A stretch of 64,000 bases of DNA from Trebonia sp963836195 (GCA_963836195.1 CAWIIX010000008.1:124001-188000); one strand, 5' to 3'; positions 1 through 8,180 are shown, counted from the first letter of the stretch. Notes: generated by a model from the letters alone, not told the origin. Numbers and translations are program-made.

Positions 1-231
1 GACGCTCACGCCCGAGGTCTTGCCGAGCACCCGGACGGTCGGCCCGGTGCCCTTGGCGTCGTATTCGTGCCGCATGAACTTGATGACCTGCCAGTGCCGC
101 TCGGTGAGCTCGGGGATGCCTTCGGCCGCGGCGATCTGCGGGGCCATCTCCTCCCGCCACTGCGCCGGGTCGGTGAGGAATCCCTGGTCGTTGACGGCGA
201 CTTCGGAGCCTGCGTAGGTCGCGGTGGGCAT
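1..231 (-). CDS. dsrC: DsrC/TusE-family sulfur carrier protein (3' end cut by window edge)
   Basis: The minus strand from the ATG at 231 gives 77 residues open to the window edge, starting MPTATYAGSEVAVNDQGFL and containing LTERHWQVIKFMRHEY and GPTVRVLGK. The order (GFL..W, then L-T-E-x-H-W-x-V-I-x-F-x-R, then P-x-x-R-V-L) is characteristic of the DsrC/TusE/DsvC sulfur-relay family, which carries persulfide or trisulfide sulfur on C-terminal cysteines. The cysteine-bearing C-terminus lies outside the window, so catalytic competence cannot be judged. It starts 15 bp after the stop of the SQR-like gene on the same strand, so the two are probably co-transcribed. Confidence 0.8.
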   Translation of the reverse strand, partial: MPTATYAGSEVAVNDQGFLTDPAQWREEMAPQIAAAEGIPELTERHWQVIKFMRHEYDAKGTGPTVRVLGKTSGVSV

Positions 232-245
232 GAGCGTGCCTTTCT

Positions 246-1508
246 CTATCGCGGTGACGCTGCCGCGCGGTCGCCGCGAGGCAGGTCCTTCCCGGCGGCC
301 GGCATCCGGCTGTGCACGGCCGGGATTTCCCGGCCAGGCAGCAGCAGGTGCCAGTACAGCCACCTGAAGCCCAGCTTGCCGAGGTGGTTGAGCCGTGACT
401 GGCGCAGCAGCGGCAGCCCCACCCGGCCGGGGAAGCGGCCTGTCAGCGGCTCGGTGTCATAGTTGAAATCGATCAGCAGGGCCTTGCCGGACCCGCTCTC
501 GATGAAGCAGTTGGTGTGCCCGTCGTAGCGGGCGTCGGCCGGCTTGCCTGCCAGGTAGCTGGCGATGTTCCTGGCGAGCACGTCGCCCTCGAAGTGGGCG
601 ACCGAGCCCGCCTTGGAGGCGGGGACGTCGGCCGCGTCCCCGATCACGAACACGTTCGGCGTCGCCTTGGACTGCAGGGTCTGCTGGTCGGTGGGCACGA
701 ACCCAAGCTCGTCGCCGAGGCCCGGCGAACGGCCGACATAGGCCTGGCCGCCGTGCAGCGGAATCACCACCGCCAGGTCGAACGGGACCTCGCGCCCGTC
801 GAAGGAGACAAGCCGACCGCCCGGGCCGTCCACCTCGCCGGTGTTGAACTCGGTGACGAGGCTGACGCCCTTATCCTTCAGCAGGCCGCTGAGCTCCCGG
901 TTACACGCCGGCTTGGTGAAGGCGCCGTCCAGAGGGGTGACGAACGTGAGGTCGACATCCTTCCGGGTGCCGCGCCGGGCGAAGTACGAGTCGGCCAGGA
1001 AGCAGAACTCCAGCGGCGCGACCGGGCACTTGATCGGCATGTCCATCACGGCGACGACGAGCCGCCCGCCGGCGAACCCCGCCAGGGCCTTCTCCAGGGC
1101 GACCGCGCCGTCCAGGGTGTAGAAGGTGAAGACCTTCTCCATCCAGCCGGGCCCGGTGAGCCCCTCGGTTTCCTCAGGGACGAGCGCTGCCCCGGTCGCT
1201 ATCACCAGGACGTCGTAGCCGACCTGCGCGCCGTCGGCCAGGCGCACCTCGTTCTTGCCCAGATCGACGCGATCCACGGCAGCCTGCCGGAAGGTCACGC
1301 CCGGCCGGAGCTGACGGTGCCGCGGGCGGACCAGGCTTGCGGGCTTGGCCAGCCCGAACGGGACGAACAGCAGGCCCGGCTGGTACAGGTGCTCGTCGTC
1401 GGAATCGATGACGATGATTTCCGCGGCGTCACGATCCAGCAGCCGCCGAAGCCGGTTAGCCACCAGCGTCCCGCCGGTGCCGCCGCCCAGAACCACGATT
1501 CGCTTCAC
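246..1508 (-). CDS. Sulfide:quinone oxidoreductase-like FAD/NAD(P) flavoprotein
   Basis: 420 aa from a GTG start. The N-terminus RIVVLGGGTGGTLVANRL is a Rossmann FAD-binding GxGxxG fold. KCPVAPLEFCF at about residues 160-170 and NCFIE near residue 335 carry cysteines at the positions where SQR-family proteins hold their redox-active pair. Family role: oxidation of sulfide to protein- or thiol-bound sulfane sulfur, passing electrons to quinone at the membrane face. The neighbours (DsrC-like carrier, persulfide dioxygenase-rhodanese, TauE/SafE, LysR) support a sulfide-oxidation role. A related NADH-dehydrogenase-like flavoprotein cannot be excluded from sequence alone. Confidence 0.8.
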   Translation of the reverse strand: MKRIVVLGGGTGGTLVANRLRRLLDRDAAEIIVIDSDDEHLYQPGLLFVPFGLAKPASLVRPRHRQLRPGVTFRQAAVDRVDLGKNEVRLADGAQVGYDVLVIATGAALVPEETEGLTGPGWMEKVFTFYTLDGAVALEKALAGFAGGRLVVAVMDMPIKCPVAPLEFCFLADSYFARRGTRKDVDLTFVTPLDGAFTKPACNRELSGLLKDKGVSLVTEFNTGEVDGPGGRLVSFDGREVPFDLAVVIPLHGGQAYVGRSPGLGDELGFVPTDQQTLQSKATPNVFVIGDAADVPASKAGSVAHFEGDVLARNIASYLAGKPADARYDGHTNCFIESGSGKALLIDFNYDTEPLTGRFPGRVGLPLLRQSRLNHLGKLGFRWLYWHLLLPGREIPAVHSRMPAAGKDLPRGDRAAASPR

Positions 1509-1736
1509 AATTGGATATTGCCCCGATGATCGCGGTGCCCCCAGAGGCGATCGTCCCGCCCGCCAAGGCCGATTGGCCCCACGACCCGCGCCGTGATCCG
1601 CGACTGCCGCAGTTCGGGCAGTGCAGGCAGCTCCGCAACGGGGTCGCCCGGTCTACCGTGAACAGTGCCGCCGCTCGTGCGCGCCCTGGCTCCTGCGCGG
1701 CGGCAGAGGGGCATGATCCGCTCATGAGCACGAAAG

Positions 1737-2669
1737 ATGGATCCTGATATGGCGGCCCCGGCCGGTTACCGGGTGTCGGCGCTCGACATCCGGCGGCTGA
1801 GCCTGTTTCTCGCCGTGGTGGAGCACGACGGGTTCACTCGCGCCGCGCAGGCGGTGCACATCTCCCAGCCCGCTCTGTCCCAGGCAATCGCCGAGCTCGA
1901 GGCCGAGCTCGGCGGCCCGCTGTTCCACCGGCTCGGCCGGACGGTGACGCTGACGGACGCGGGGGCCGCGCTTGTCGGCCCGGCCCGGGCGGTGCTGCGC
2001 GAGATCGACGCGGCCCGCCAGGTCACCGCCGAGGTCAACCAACTGAGCCGGGGGCGCCTTGACCTGTCAGCGCTGCCCACCCTGTCCACTGACCCGCTGC
2101 CCGCGCTGCTCGGCGCCTACCGGCAGGCCCACCCGGCGGTCACGGTGCACATCGCCTCACCCGGCGATCCCGACGAACTAGCCGAGCAGGTGCGGACCGG
2201 CGTCGCGGAGGTGGGCGTCACCGATGCCAGTCGGGCCGCCGACGCTCTGGAGACCGTGCGATTCCGCCGGCAGCAGCTCGTCGCCGTGTTCCCGCCGGGC
2301 TCATCCCGCCCGGCCGGGCCGCTGCGGCCCGGGACCCTCGCGGATATTCCGCTGATCGTGACCCCGCCCGGCAGCTCGGGGCGCGCCCTGCTCGAGGCGG
2401 CCCTCGGCCGGGAAGGGCTGCGTCCCCTGGTGGCGATCGAGACGAGCCAGCGGGAGGCGGTCCTTCCGCTGGTGCTGGCGGGCGCCGGGGCGGCGGTGAT
2501 GCCCGAGGCGATCGCCCGGCTGGCCGCGGCGCAGGGCGCGGTCACCGTCCCCCTCGATCCGCCGCTGATGCGGGACCTGGTCATCGTGCGCCGGCCGGGC
2601 GCGCCGACCCCGGCGGCCGCCGCGTTCCTCTCGGTGGCCGCCCGCCTCGCTGTTCGTCCGCATGAGTGA
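1737..2669 (+). CDS. LysR-family transcriptional regulator
   Basis: 310 aa. The N-terminal winged helix (residues about 14-75) has the LysR signature LSLFLAVVEHDGFTRAAQ, HISQPALSQAIAELEAELG and LFHRLGRTVTLTDAG. It is followed by a periplasmic-binding-like effector domain starting near GRLDLSALPTL. It is divergent from the SQR/DsrC operon and convergent with the TauE gene, so it is the obvious candidate activator of this sulfur cluster. An in-frame ATG 12 nt downstream (1749) is an alternative start. The effector is unknown. Confidence 0.9.
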   Translation: MDPDMAAPAGYRVSALDIRRLSLFLAVVEHDGFTRAAQAVHISQPALSQAIAELEAELGGPLFHRLGRTVTLTDAGAALVGPARAVLREIDAARQVTAEVNQLSRGRLDLSALPTLSTDPLPALLGAYRQAHPAVTVHIASPGDPDELAEQVRTGVAEVGVTDASRAADALETVRFRRQQLVAVFPPGSSRPAGPLRPGTLADIPLIVTPPGSSGRALLEAALGREGLRPLVAIETSQREAVLPLVLAGAGAAVMPEAIARLAAAQGAVTVPLDPPLMRDLVIVRRPGAPTPAAAAFLSVAARLAVRPHE

Positions 2670-2676
2670 CCAGAGA

Positions 2677-3564
2677 TTAGACCAGCGCGGGAAGACTGCG
2701 GGCCCCGGTGTAGAGAGCGACCGCGATCATAAGGAAGGCGAAGGCGAAGGCCAGGCGCTCAGGGCGGACCTTGGAGGAGATACCGCTGCCGACGACGGCT
2801 CCGATGACGGCGGCGGCAGTGAACGTGATCAGCAGGGTGTGGTCGATGCTCGCGTGGGTGCCAAGCCGGGACAGCAGCGCCGAGGCCGAGTTGACGGCGA
2901 TCACGAGCAGGGACGTTCCGACCGCGGTCGGCATGTCGAAGCCGAGCGCGAGCACGAGGGCGGGGACGACCACGAAACCGCCGCCCACGCCGAAGAATCC
3001 CGTCACCAGCCCGACGATCGTCGCCGCGATCACCACGCGCACCGGCGACACCGGAGCGCTGGTCGGCGCCGGGGAAACGGTTCGCGGCGGCGAGGGACGC
3101 ACCGCGACACCGCCGGGGCCGCCGTGATCAACGTACTCGCCTGAGTCAGCGGAAGCGGGCACGGGAGCCGACGGCCCGGCCGGGGCCGTCTCCGGCGCCG
3201 CGGCGCCGGAGCGCTGTCGGTACAGCATCGTGGCCGCCGCGCCCGCCATGAGCACGGAGAAGGCGGCGAGCAGGGCGCTGGGGTCGATGCTGGCCGACAG
3301 GCGGCTGCCTGCGAAGGCGCCTCCGGCGCCGAGGACGCCGAACACCATCCCCGAGCGAACCCGGACCCGCCCGGCGCGCAGATGGAGAGTCATGCCCACG
3401 ATCGAGGTGACGCCGACGATGATCAGGGACGCGGTCGTCGCGCCGTGCGGGCTCTCGCCGAGCAGGTAGACGAGCGCGGGCACGGTCAGGATCGACCCGC
3501 CGCCGCCGAGCGCGCCGAGGCTGAGGCCGATCAGGATCCCGATAGGCAGCGCGGCGAGCAGCAC
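2677..3564 (-). CDS. TauE/SafE-family sulfite/sulfonate exporter
   Basis: 295 aa integral membrane protein with about eight hydrophobic segments. It has the TauE/SafE glycine-rich motifs GALGGGGSILTVPALVYLLG near the N-terminus and GFFGVGGGFVVVPALVLALG in the second half, the family's internal duplication. I chose the GTG at 3564 because GGAGG stands 6 nt upstream; longer in-frame readings extend through AT-rich promoter-like sequence. The loop between the halves is unusually long and Pro/Ala/Ser-rich. Family role: export of sulfite or organosulfonates across the cytoplasmic membrane. Here it would remove sulfite made by the divergent persulfide dioxygenase (3899). Confidence 0.85.
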   Translation of the reverse strand: MLLAALPIGILIGLSLGALGGGGSILTVPALVYLLGESPHGATTASLIIVGVTSIVGMTLHLRAGRVRVRSGMVFGVLGAGGAFAGSRLSASIDPSALLAAFSVLMAGAAATMLYRQRSGAAAPETAPAGPSAPVPASADSGEYVDHGGPGGVAVRPSPPRTVSPAPTSAPVSPVRVVIAATIVGLVTGFFGVGGGFVVVPALVLALGFDMPTAVGTSLLVIAVNSASALLSRLGTHASIDHTLLITFTAAAVIGAVVGSGISSKVRPERLAFAFAFLMIAVALYTGARSLPALV

Positions 3565-3898
3565 AATTTTCCTCCGTAGAAAAACGACGCCAGCGACGGC
3601 ACCGACACGGCGAACTGCTGCTAATTCTGTGCACCCGGAACCCGCGATGTCTAATAGTAAATTCCGATCCACCGATAAGTTGGCACCTATATATGCAGCT
3701 CAGATCCACTTAGATGTGCCGGAAGTCCAGTTACTTCAGATGACGGCCAAGATGACAGTTTGACGAATTATCGGACTGCGGATAAAGAAGAAGGACGACA
3801 TTTCATCGCCCGCCTGGAGGGCAGTACGAAATGAGTTCCGCGAATTCACCGGACGGCCGTCAGGGCCGCGTCTAACCCGAACATCCCTGGAGATCACC
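3565..3898. promoter_or_regulatory. Divergent promoter region between TauE and persulfide dioxygenase
   Basis: A 334-bp intergenic stretch that is distinctly richer in A/T than its surroundings, especially 3620-3810. It must carry the promoters of both divergent genes. Near its right end a 14-codon reading frame (3831-3875) sits behind a good Shine-Dalgarno sequence. I see no ATACCC-N4-GGGTAT palindrome here, so this pair may answer to the LysR protein rather than to the CstR-like regulator. Confidence 0.5.
3831..3875 (+). CDS. Possible 14-aa leader peptide upstream of persulfide dioxygenase
   Basis: ATG at 3831 is preceded by GGAGGG about 10 nt upstream and reads MSSANSPDGRQGRV to a TAA at 3873. 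It ends 23 nt before the GTG of the dioxygenase-rhodanese gene. No cysteine or other attenuation-type codon run is present, so a sulfur-sensing leader is not evident. It could be a translated short upstream frame or chance. Confidence 0.25.
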   Translation: MSSANSPDGRQGRV

Positions 3899-5290
3899 GT
3901 GTACTTTGCGCAGTACTACCTCGAGTGCCTGTCCCAGGCGTCCTACCTCATCGGCGACGAGGGCACCGGCCGCGCCGTGGTCGTCGACCCCCGCCGGGAC
4001 GTGTCCGAGTACCTCGCCGACGCGCGAGACCGCGGTTTCGCCATCGAAGCGGTGATCAACACGCATTTCCACGCCGATTTCGCCGCCGGGCACCTGGAGC
4101 TCGCGGCCGCGACCGGGGCCTGGATCGGCTACGGCCGGCGCGCGGCCGAGGTGGAGTACCCGATCAGGAGGCTCGCCGACCGCGAGCGGATCAGCCTGGG
4201 CGACGTGACCCTCGAGATCCGCGAGACACCGGGCCACACGCCCGAGTCGGTCAGTATCCTCGTCTACGAGCACGCTGCGGACGCGGTTCCATACGGGGCG
4301 CTGACCGGCGACGCCCTGTTCATCGGAGACGTCGGGCGGCCCGACCTGCTGTCCTCCCTTGGCCTGGAAGCCGGCGAGCTCGGCCGCATGCTCTACGACA
4401 GCGTGCAGCACACGCTGATGGCCCTGCCGGATGAGGTCCGGGTGTTCCCCGCGCATGGGGCAGGGTCGGCGTGCGGGAAGAACCTGTCCACCGAGCGGCA
4501 GTCCACCATCGGCGCGCAGCGGCACACCAACTACGCCTGCGCCCCGATGGGCGAGGACGAGTTCGTGGCCCTCGTCACCGAGGGGCAGCCGCCGGCGCCG
4601 GGTTACTTCGTCTACGATGCCGTTCTCAACCGGAGGCAGCATGACCTCCTCGACGTCGAGTCGAGCGCCAGGCCGCTGCCGACGGCGGAGTTCCTGGGCC
4701 GCCGCGCCCGCGGCGCGGTCGTCGTCGACGCGCGTGACCCCCTCGACTTCGCCGCCGCCCACCTGCGCGGCTCGCTCAACGTGCCGGCCGACGGCCGGTT
4801 CGCCGAACGCGCGGGCATGGTGATCGAGCCCGGCCGCGAGATTCTCGTGATCGCGCCGCCCGGCGGTGAGCAGGAGGTCATCACCCGGCTCGGCCGGATC
4901 GGCCTCGACACGGTGGCCGGCTACCTGAGCGAGGGCGAGGCCGCATTCCTCGCCGTCCCCGCCGAGGTAGAGCAGGCGAGCCGCCTGACGGCCAGCGAGC
5001 TGCGCGAAGCACTCGCCCGCGATAACCCGCCGACCGTCCTCGACGTGCGCAACGCCAGCGAGCGCGCCGCCGGGGCCATCGACGGCTCCCTGCATATACC
5101 GCTGGCCGAACTGCCCGGACGCCTGTCCGAGGTGCCGGCCGGCGTTCCGGTCGTGGTGTACTGCGCGGCCGGCACCCGCTCGTCGATCGCGGCCAGCCTG
5201 CTGCGCCGCTCCGGCCATCGCGACGTCTCCGACCTGATCGGCGGCGAGGCGGCGTGGCGCCTGTCCCCACCGCGGCTCGGTGAGCCCTAG
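3899..5290 (+). CDS. Persulfide dioxygenase-rhodanese fusion (metallo-beta-lactamase fold, CstB-like)
   Basis: 463 aa from GTG 3899. Residues about 1-235 are a metallo-beta-lactamase domain with NTHFHADFAAGH, GDALFIGDVGRPDL and VFPAHGAG, the metal ligand pattern of ETHE1-type persulfide dioxygenases. Residues about 255-350 form a rhodanese-like domain lacking a catalytic Cys. Residues about 365-460 form a second rhodanese domain with the active-site loop VYCAAGTRSS. The layout matches CstB-type proteins, which oxidise thiol persulfide to sulfite and/or transfer sulfane sulfur to thiosulfate. With SQR on one side and a sulfite exporter on the other, the steps sulfide to persulfide to sulfite to export are all present. 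Confidence 0.88.
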   Translation: MYFAQYYLECLSQASYLIGDEGTGRAVVVDPRRDVSEYLADARDRGFAIEAVINTHFHADFAAGHLELAAATGAWIGYGRRAAEVEYPIRRLADRERISLGDVTLEIRETPGHTPESVSILVYEHAADAVPYGALTGDALFIGDVGRPDLLSSLGLEAGELGRMLYDSVQHTLMALPDEVRVFPAHGAGSACGKNLSTERQSTIGAQRHTNYACAPMGEDEFVALVTEGQPPAPGYFVYDAVLNRRQHDLLDVESSARPLPTAEFLGRRARGAVVVDARDPLDFAAAHLRGSLNVPADGRFAERAGMVIEPGREILVIAPPGGEQEVITRLGRIGLDTVAGYLSEGEAAFLAVPAEVEQASRLTASELREALARDNPPTVLDVRNASERAAGAIDGSLHIPLAELPGRLSEVPAGVPVVVYCAAGTRSSIAASLLRRSGHRDVSDLIGGEAAWRLSPPRLGEP

Positions 5291-5327
5291 GCCAGCCGCG
5301 GTCCATCGTTCGTCGGGGCCACGGGGC

Positions 5328-5987
5328 TTACGAGGGTTTGACCGCGTGGATGCGCTCGACGGTGCCGGCGCTGAGCCGGCCCGTCTCCACGATCTGGAAT
5401 CCGGCCGCCTTGACCAAGGGCATCTGGCGGCGGGTGAAGTGCTCCCCGGCCGCGGGGATCGTGACGCGCTCCAGCAGCCACTGGGCGGCGTAGACCGGCG
5501 GCCAGGTGCTGCCGATGTGGTCGAGCAGCAGCAGGCGCCCGCCCGGGCGCAGAACGCGGCGCATCTCGCCGACCGCCGCGACCGGGCTGGGGATGGTGCA
5601 CAGCGACAGCGCGCACACCACGGTGTCAAACGAAGCATCGTCGAACGTCAGGTCCTGGGCATCGCCTTCGCGCAGGTCCACGTCGCGGCCGAGGCGCGCG
5701 GCGCGCTCCCTGGCGACCGACAGCATCGCGGGGCTGAGCTCGACGCCGACAACAGTGACATCGGCCGGGTAATAAAGCAGGTTGCGGCCGGTGCCGATGG
5801 CGACTTCGAGAACCCGTCCGCGAGCCCGCTCGCCGAGCCATTCCCGGCCGCCGGAGAACCATGTTCTCTCGAAGAAGGCGATCTGCTTGTCATAGCCGGG
5901 CGCGGCTCTGTCCCAGACCCGCCTCTGCCGTGCCGCGGAAGTCTGGTTGGTTCCCGGCTTCGCGGCGCTTGTCATGATGCTGATCAT
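5328..5987 (-). CDS. Class I SAM-dependent methyltransferase (UbiE-like)
   Basis: 219 aa Rossmann methyltransferase. Motif I is VLEVAIGTGRNLLYY, the acidic strand end is VVGVELSPAML, motif II is FDTVVCALSLC, and the post-motif is LRPGGRLLLLDHIGS. The substrate is unknown; the class covers quinone, lipid and small-molecule methylation. It is convergent with the persulfide dioxygenase gene. It lies downstream of the tiny protein at 6028-6198 on the same strand, so it may share the palindromic operators at 6272-6318. An in-frame ATG at 5975 is an alternative start. Confidence 0.85.
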   Translation of the reverse strand: MISIMTSAAKPGTNQTSAARQRRVWDRAAPGYDKQIAFFERTWFSGGREWLGERARGRVLEVAIGTGRNLLYYPADVTVVGVELSPAMLSVARERAARLGRDVDLREGDAQDLTFDDASFDTVVCALSLCTIPSPVAAVGEMRRVLRPGGRLLLLDHIGSTWPPVYAAQWLLERVTIPAAGEHFTRRQMPLVKAAGFQIVETGRLSAGTVERIHAVKPS

Positions 5988-6027
5988 CCCATGTCCGCCA
6001 GCGGACCTTCAGCGGGCGGACCTGCAC

Positions 6028-6198
6028 TTAGCTGTGGCCGAAGAGCTTGCGAAGCCAGCCGCCGCTGGCGGCCGGGTCGCTGGAGTGCCCCGGGCAGCGC
6101 CGGGAAGCCGGGACGCCCGCCATCACCTGGTCGACGTGCTGGCCGCAGCCGGCCCACGTGGTCTTGCCGCATTTCCTGCAGGTGACTGCTCGGCACAT
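6028..6198 (-). CDS. Small cysteine-rich zinc-ribbon-like protein
   Basis: ATG at 6198 to TAA at 6028 gives 56 residues: MCRAVTCRKCGKTTWAGCGQ followed by HVDQVMAGVP, RRCPGHS and a basic end WLRKLFGHS. Five cysteines and histidines (CxxC, CxxxH, CxxH) suggest a bound metal ion, probably zinc. I recall short proteins of this type in actinobacteria but know no function. It is the first gene after the operator pair at 6272-6318 and precedes the methyltransferase (41 bp gap), so these two probably form a CstR-controlled unit. Confidence 0.7.
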   Translation of the reverse strand: MCRAVTCRKCGKTTWAGCGQHVDQVMAGVPASRRCPGHSSDPAASGGWLRKLFGHS

Positions 6199-6271
6199 GA
6201 TGCTTCTCCGCTGGTCGATCGCGGGCGCGCCTGCCGACTCGCGGGGTCTTCCTTGGCGTCGCCCTATGCAG

Positions 6272-6318
6272 AATACCCTATGGGGTATTTCCGCTCACTT
6301 TAACACCCCACGGGGTAT
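6272..6318. promoter_or_regulatory. Two CsoR/CstR-type operator palindromes
   Basis: AATACCC-TATG-GGGTATT at 6272-6289 has perfect 7-bp arms. A weaker copy, ACACCCCACGGGGTAT, lies at 6303-6318. Both match the ATACCC-N4-GGGTAT form seen before the thioredoxin and regulator genes. They lie upstream of the minus-strand small-protein/methyltransferase unit. A-T-flanked C-tract/G-tract palindromes are the known operator type of the CsoR family. Confidence 0.7.
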
Positions 6319-6364
6319 CCGGCGAACCGGCGCTTCGATGAGTGCTTGCCGTGCTGCCTGGCGA

Positions 6365-6994
6365 TCAGTGCCCGGTCAGGAAGATCTCCCGTACTTCCCG
6401 CGCGGCGTAATAGACCAGCACGTACCCGGCGGCGGGGTCGGCCCACCACCAGCCGGCCGCCGCGTTCAGCACCAGGCCGGCCAGCACGGCAGTGGCCAGG
6501 ATGCCGTCGATCAGGGTCACCCGGCCCTCGGTGCGCAGCACCGGGTTGCCCAGCGCCCGCCCGGTCCTGGCCTTCCCGGCTGCCAGAGCGAACATCACCA
6601 CCGCGGTCACCGCCGTCCACACGATCCCCACCGGGGAGTGACGGGGGTGGTACCCGGCCGCCAGCACGACGGTCGACTGGACGAGCAGGTAGACGGCCAG
6701 GCCGGTGAACGCGTACCCGATCAGCCGCAGGCCCCGGCGCTGCCGGTCCTCACCGGTGCCGGAAAGCTCCCAGATCACCACGATCGACGCGCCGATCTCG
6801 ATCAGCGAGTCCAGGCCGAACCCGGCCAGCGCCACCGACCGAGCCGCGACCGCCGCGAACGCCAGCACGACGATCCCGGCAACGTTCCAGCCCAGCGTCA
6901 CGTACTCCAGCCTGAACCCCCGGCGCAGCAGCGGGGCGCGCACCGGGTCATCATCAACCGTCACGTCAAGATCATCACGCCCCGGCGCCCGCAT
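6365..6994 (-). CDS. Cation diffusion facilitator-like membrane transporter
   Basis: About 209 aa from ATG 6994 with five or six membrane helices. LGWNVAGIVVLAFAAVAARS, GFGLDSLIEIGASIVV and RVTLIDGILATAVLAG resemble CDF helices 1, 2 and 5, with Asp in each of the last two. The cytoplasmic C-terminal domain of classical CDF proteins is absent. The same frame is open to a GTG at 7147, which would add about 51 residues; neither start has a strong ribosome site. It diverges from the thioredoxin gene around an ATACCC palindrome, so it may belong to the same regulon. Substrate unknown. Confidence 0.7.
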   Translation of the reverse strand: MRAPGRDDLDVTVDDDPVRAPLLRRGFRLEYVTLGWNVAGIVVLAFAAVAARSVALAGFGLDSLIEIGASIVVIWELSGTGEDRQRRGLRLIGYAFTGLAVYLLVQSTVVLAAGYHPRHSPVGIVWTAVTAVVMFALAAGKARTGRALGNPVLRTEGRVTLIDGILATAVLAGLVLNAAAGWWWADPAAGYVLVYYAAREVREIFLTGH

Positions 6995-7185
6995 GCCCAG
7001 CTCTGCCGCCCGCTGTTCACGAACAATCCGCCGCACGGAAACCGGGATCACCCAGGCGGGCAGTTCGCGCAGAGACCTGACCACCGTGGGACGAGGCCCC
7101 CGGGGGGCCACACCGGAGGGTCGTGACGTACCCGCAGGCCAGGGCACCGACCACGGGCAGGGAATGCTTCTCGTCCAAGATTGTT

Positions 7186-7201
7186 ATACCCAGGGGGGTA
7201 T
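7186..7201. promoter_or_regulatory. CsoR/CstR-type operator before thioredoxin
   Basis: ATACCC-AGGG-GGGTAT, with perfect 6-bp arms, ends 31 bp before the thioredoxin ATG. It lies in the gap between the CDF-like gene and the thioredoxin-DUF302 operon. Same arm sequence as the sites at 6272 and 8094. Confidence 0.75.
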
Positions 7202-7231
7202 CTTACGTATCAGCGAGCCGAAGGAGCGAAA

Positions 7232-7603
7232 ATGAGTACTGTCGCACTCACCGAGGGCACGTTCGAAGACACGGTCGCCGGGCCGGGGATCACGCTGATC
7301 GACTGGTGGGCATCGTGGTGCGGCCCGTGCCGGATGTTCGCGCCGGTCTTCGAGGCCGCCAGCGAGAAGCACCCGGACATCACGTTCGGCAAGGTCGACA
7401 CCGACGGCCAGGGCGCGCTGTCCGCCGCCGCCCAGATCACCTCGATCCCGACCCTGATGGCTTTCCGGGACGGCGTCCTGGTGTTCTCTCAGCCCGGCGC
7501 GCTGCCCGCGGCATCGCTGGAGAAGGTCATCCAGGCGGTGCGGGAACTGGACATGGACGAGATCCGCGGCAAGATCGCCGCGCGGGAAGTGGCGGGCCGG
7601 TGA
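7232..7603 (+). CDS. trxA: Thioredoxin
   Basis: 123 aa from ATG 7232, chosen because AAGGAG sits just upstream; a longer in-frame start would run through the operator. The active site WASWCGPC lies at about residues 26-33, followed by the cis-Pro region ITSIPTLMAF. It reduces disulfides and persulfides in the cytosol. A C-terminal extension of about 15 residues goes beyond the usual fold. The stop overlaps the start of the DUF302 gene (GTGA), so they are translationally coupled. With the upstream ATACCC palindrome this is probably a CstR-regulated persulfide-reducing thioredoxin. Confidence 0.92.
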   Translation: MSTVALTEGTFEDTVAGPGITLIDWWASWCGPCRMFAPVFEAASEKHPDITFGKVDTDGQGALSAAAQITSIPTLMAFRDGVLVFSQPGALPAASLEKVIQAVRELDMDEIRGKIAAREVAGR

Positions 7604-8004
7604 GCTACGGCACTAGCGTCACGGTCGGCACGCCGTTCGCGGAGACGGTCACCCGGGTCCGCGAGGTTCTCGCCGGGCAGGGGTTCGGCGTGCTCACCGA
7701 GATCGACGTCACCGCCACCCTGCGGGCGAAACTTGGCGAGCAGATGGAGGACTACGTGATCCTCGGCGCCTGCAGCCCGCCGTTCGCGCACCAAGCACTC
7801 GGCGTCGACCGCAGCATCGGGCTGCTGCTGCCCTGCAACGTCGTCGTCCGCGCCGCCGCGGGCGGCACAACCGTGGAGGCGCTCGACCCGCAGGTCATGG
7901 TCACGCTGACCGGGCGACCGGAACTGAAGCCGGTGGCCGACGAGGTCGCGCGCAGGCTCACGAGCGCCCTCGCCGAGCTCACATCGGGAGACGCCGCGCC
8001 CTGA
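7600..8004 (+). CDS. DUF302-family protein
   Basis: 134 aa from the GTG overlapping the thioredoxin stop. TPFAETVTRVREVLAGQGFG, LTEIDVTATLRAKLG, YVILGACSPPFAHQAL and GLLLPCNVVV follow the DUF302 pattern. DUF302 proteins have a TBP-like fold, often bind ligands or haem, and are frequently found beside thioredoxin, rhodanese or heavy-metal genes. Function unproven. The two cysteines (in GACSPP and LPCNV) are family-typical. It is the second gene of a thioredoxin-DUF302 operon. Confidence 0.85.
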   Translation: MSYGTSVTVGTPFAETVTRVREVLAGQGFGVLTEIDVTATLRAKLGEQMEDYVILGACSPPFAHQALGVDRSIGLLLPCNVVVRAAAGGTTVEALDPQVMVTLTGRPELKPVADEVARRLTSALAELTSGDAAP

Positions 8005-8093
8005 CCGCGCGGAACGTCACCGTCACCGTCCCCGGCACGCCCTGGCACTGGCAGACCCGCCGCCTGTCATCGGTCGGCCCGTCTCGGAAGGTG

Positions 8094-8109
8094 ATACCCC
8101 GGCGGGTAT
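8094..8109. promoter_or_regulatory. CsoR/CstR-type operator before its own regulator gene
   Basis: ATACCC-CGGC-GGGTAT, a perfect 6-bp-arm palindrome 71 bp before the regulator start, consistent with autoregulation. Confidence 0.75.
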
Positions 8110-8180
8110 AGTCAAGCGGTACGGAGAACGTGCGGCACCCGGACTCGCGCGCCGGGTGCGCGACCCCGAGGGAGCCGGGC

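Noticed and set aside
516..1529. Long plus-strand open frame opposite the SQR gene
   Set aside because: Composition is that of a GC-rich antisense shadow (Arg/Val/Gly/Glu-rich, no family motif), while the minus strand gives a full flavoprotein.
3872..5638. 588-codon minus-strand open frame opposite the persulfide dioxygenase
   Set aside because: It crosses two unrelated genes and has no recognisable motif; the plus strand codes a clear CstB-like fusion.
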